A DNA stretch of 6,545 bases, from NCBI GenBank assembly GCA_000715855.1, contig KL571213.1:31772-38316 (forward strand), read 5' to 3'. Position 1 is the stretch's first letter, and every line of letters begins with the position of its first letter. The notes beneath the pieces were generated by a model. That model saw only the letters and a program-made list of their open reading frames with translations. It was not told the DNA's origin and did not search any database. Both the position numbers and the translations under genes were made by a program. The DNA comes from Actinoplanes liguriensis. GTDB taxonomy: Bacteria > Actinomycetota > Actinomycetes > Mycobacteriales > Micromonosporaceae. Below, one piece after another: positions 5,364 through 6,545 of this stretch.

Positions 5364-5393
5364 ACGCTAGGGAACGCGGGATGGAGATGTCAA
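5364..5393 (-). promoter_or_regulatory. Promoter of the importer/alpha-xylosidase operon
   Basis: The minus strand has TTGACA (5388-5393) as the -35 box, an 18-bp spacer, and TAGCGT (5364-5369, fitting TAnnnT) as the -10 box. The start would fall near 5357, giving a leader of about 110 nt to the binding-protein ATG. The -35 box covers the stop codon of the repressor gene (5390-5392). The two perfect operators lie immediately downstream, which supports the assignment. Confidence 0.75.
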
Positions 5394-6406
5394 CGGTGTG
5401 ACGGCGAGATTTCGCGGCAGCTCGCCCGTTCGACCAGACTCGGCTCCAACAGCCGGGTGTAGTCGATCGGGCGGTTGTCCAGCAGTCGCATCGCCGTCTC
5501 CACCGCGATCGTCCCGACGTCGTGCGCCGGGATGTCGATCGAGGTCAGGTTGACCGGCATCGCGGTCGCCACGTCCCGCGGGCAGATGGCGACGACGGAG
5601 ACGTCTTCCGGCACGCGTCGGCCCGCGGCGTGCAGCAGGTCCAGCAGCGGCCGCAGCGCTTCCTCATTGTGCACCACCAGGGCGGTCAGCCCGGGCAGTT
5701 CGGTGTCGAGGTCCGCCAGCGCGGCCCGGACACCCTCCGCGCCCGGCTCGCAGGGGTGGGTCACCGTCCGCAGCCCGAGCTCGTTCGAGGTCTGCAGGAA
5801 ACCCGCCAGGAACCGATCCGCGTACGTCGTCTGCCGCCGGTACACCGCGGGCGACGGGCCGACCAGCCCGATCCGCTGGTGACCGTGCTCGGCGAGGTGC
5901 TTGAGCGCCAGCGCGGCGGCGGCCTCGAAGTCCAGGTCGACGCAGGCGACCCCGGCATGATCGGCGGGAAGACCGATCAGGACCGAGGGCTGCTTGAGCG
6001 TACGGATCGCCGGCAGCCGCACGTCGTCACGCTCGATGTCCATCAGGATCAGCGCGTCGACCATGGTGCTGTGCGCCACTCGTTCCAGCCCGGCGGTGCC
6101 CTCGTCCTTGGTCAGCAGCAGCACGTCGTGGTTGTACGACCGGGCGGCCGTCACCACCGCCGTCGCGAACTGCATGATGACCGGCACGTTGACGTCCACG
6201 CGCAGCGGCGCGACCAGCGCGAGCACGTTCGTCTTGCTGCTCGCCAGGGCCCGCGCCCCGGCGTGCGGGTGGAAGCCGAGCTCGGCGATCGCGGCCTGCA
6301 CCCGGGCCCGGGTCTCGGCGGAGATCGGGCGCCGGCCGCTCAGCACGTACGACACCGTGCTGGGCGACACCCCGGCCGCCCGGGCGACGTCGTTGATCGT
6401 CGGCAC
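5390..6406 (-). CDS. LacI-family transcriptional repressor of the operon
   Basis: A DNA-binding sugar-responsive regulator, 338 residues from the chosen start. The N-terminal helix-turn-helix reads TINDVARAAGVSPSTVSYVLSGRRPIS (residues 3-29), followed by ETRARVQAAIAELGFHPHAGARALAS, which includes the hinge helix with the conserved intercalating leucine. The remainder, from KTNVLALVAPL to the C-terminal LLEPSLVERASC, is the periplasmic-binding-protein-like effector domain. I prefer the GTG at 6406 because LacI proteins normally begin two or three residues before TI.DVA, and GGGGAGG precedes it with a 4-nt spacer. An in-frame TTG at 6439, with GGGGAG 7 nt upstream, would add 11 residues (349 in total). 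The protein most likely binds the twin palindromes at 5299-5349 and represses the adjacent operon. The inducer is unknown; a xylosyl-oligosaccharide or its product is plausible. Confidence 0.95.
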   Translation of the reverse strand: MPTINDVARAAGVSPSTVSYVLSGRRPISAETRARVQAAIAELGFHPHAGARALASSKTNVLALVAPLRVDVNVPVIMQFATAVVTAARSYNHDVLLLTKDEGTAGLERVAHSTMVDALILMDIERDDVRLPAIRTLKQPSVLIGLPADHAGVACVDLDFEAAAALALKHLAEHGHQRIGLVGPSPAVYRRQTTYADRFLAGFLQTSNELGLRTVTHPCEPGAEGVRAALADLDTELPGLTALVVHNEEALRPLLDLLHAAGRRVPEDVSVVAICPRDVATAMPVNLTSIDIPAHDVGTIAVETAMRLLDNRPIDYTRLLEPSLVERASCREISPSHR

Positions 6407-6410
6407 TGCG

Positions 6411-6417
6411 CCTCCCC
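6411..6417 (-). promoter_or_regulatory. Ribosome binding site for the preferred LacI start
   Basis: Minus-strand GGGGAGG, 4 nt before the GTG at 6404-6406. The spacer is short but usable. A rival site, GGGGAG at 6447-6452, sits 7 nt before the TTG at 6437-6439. Family N-terminal length favours the GTG; the sequence alone does not settle it. Confidence 0.5.
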
Positions 6418-6458
6418 ATGTACCCCGGTCTTTCGCCAAGACCGCGCTCCCCTCGTGG

Positions 6459-6464
6459 ATCCTA
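6459..6464 (-). promoter_or_regulatory. Possible -10 box of the repressor gene
   Basis: Minus-strand TAGGAT fits the actinobacterial TAnnnT pattern and lies about 50 bp before the preferred GTG. No convincing -35 box is seen at 16-18 bp. A start near 6452 would leave little or no room for the rival TTG's ribosome binding site, which slightly favours the GTG. Weak evidence. Confidence 0.25.
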
Positions 6465-6486
6465 ACTACCTGCGATTTCGTGGGGG

Positions 6487-6529
6487 GTCGCGGCGAGGGT
6501 CCCGCTCCCAGGTGGCCCCCCGCCGCGAC
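6487..6529. repeat. Inverted repeat upstream of the repressor gene
   Basis: Perfect 9-bp arms GTCGCGGCG (6487-6495) and CGCCGCGAC (6521-6529) enclose 25 nt, within which GGG and CCC can extend the stem past a one-base bulge. No T-tract follows on either strand. It could be a terminator-like structure for an upstream minus-strand gene outside the window, or simply GC-rich leader structure. No gene is apparent between 6440 and 6545. Confidence 0.5.
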
Positions 6530-6545
6530 GTCTCATCGGATGGGG

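Noticed and set aside
5652..5663. Sequence GCAGCGCTTCC inside the repressor gene as an auxiliary operator
   Set aside because: Only one half resembles the operator core, and GCGCTT-like strings also occur by chance in coding DNA here (for example near 1690).

Overview
The window looks like a piece of chromosome from a high-GC actinobacterium. Third codon positions are strongly G/C, the binding protein carries both a Tat motif and a lipobox, and a CUT1 sugar importer appears with no ATPase gene beside it. The genus is not resolved; a Micromonosporaceae- or Streptomyces-like host is a guess. All five genes lie on the minus strand, so transcription runs from right to left.

Layout in order of transcription. 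(1) 6440-6545: non-coding leader upstream of the regulator, with one strong inverted repeat. (2) 5390-6406: LacI-family repressor. (3) 5246-5389: control region with a good promoter (TTGACA, 18 bp, TAGCGT) whose -35 box overlaps the repressor's stop codon. Two perfect 20-bp palindromic operators follow just downstream, 31 bp apart centre to centre. (4) 3929-5245: sugar-binding lipoprotein. (5) 3867-3928: gap with a perfect 12-bp stem-loop. (6) 2973-3866 and 2087-2968: the two membrane permeases, 4 bp apart. (7) 1808-2086: a 279-bp gap with a degenerate repeat array, hairpins and a second copy of the permease gene's 3' end. (8) 1-1807: GH31 alpha-xylosidase of the YicI type, cut by the window edge after 602 residues.

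Together these form an inducible uptake-and-hydrolysis unit. The lipoprotein captures an oligosaccharide, the permeases import it with energy probably from a shared MsiK-type ATPase encoded elsewhere, and the cytoplasmic alpha-xylosidase removes a non-reducing alpha-xylosyl residue. Isoprimeverose or another xyloglucan-derived oligosaccharide is the most natural substrate, but this is inferred from the enzyme family. The repressor probably binds the twin operators and is released by a sugar from this pathway.

The architecture is familiar, and I see no unprecedented system. The least explained part is the 1808-2086 gap, where the permease terminus is duplicated and short hairpin-forming units have multiplied.
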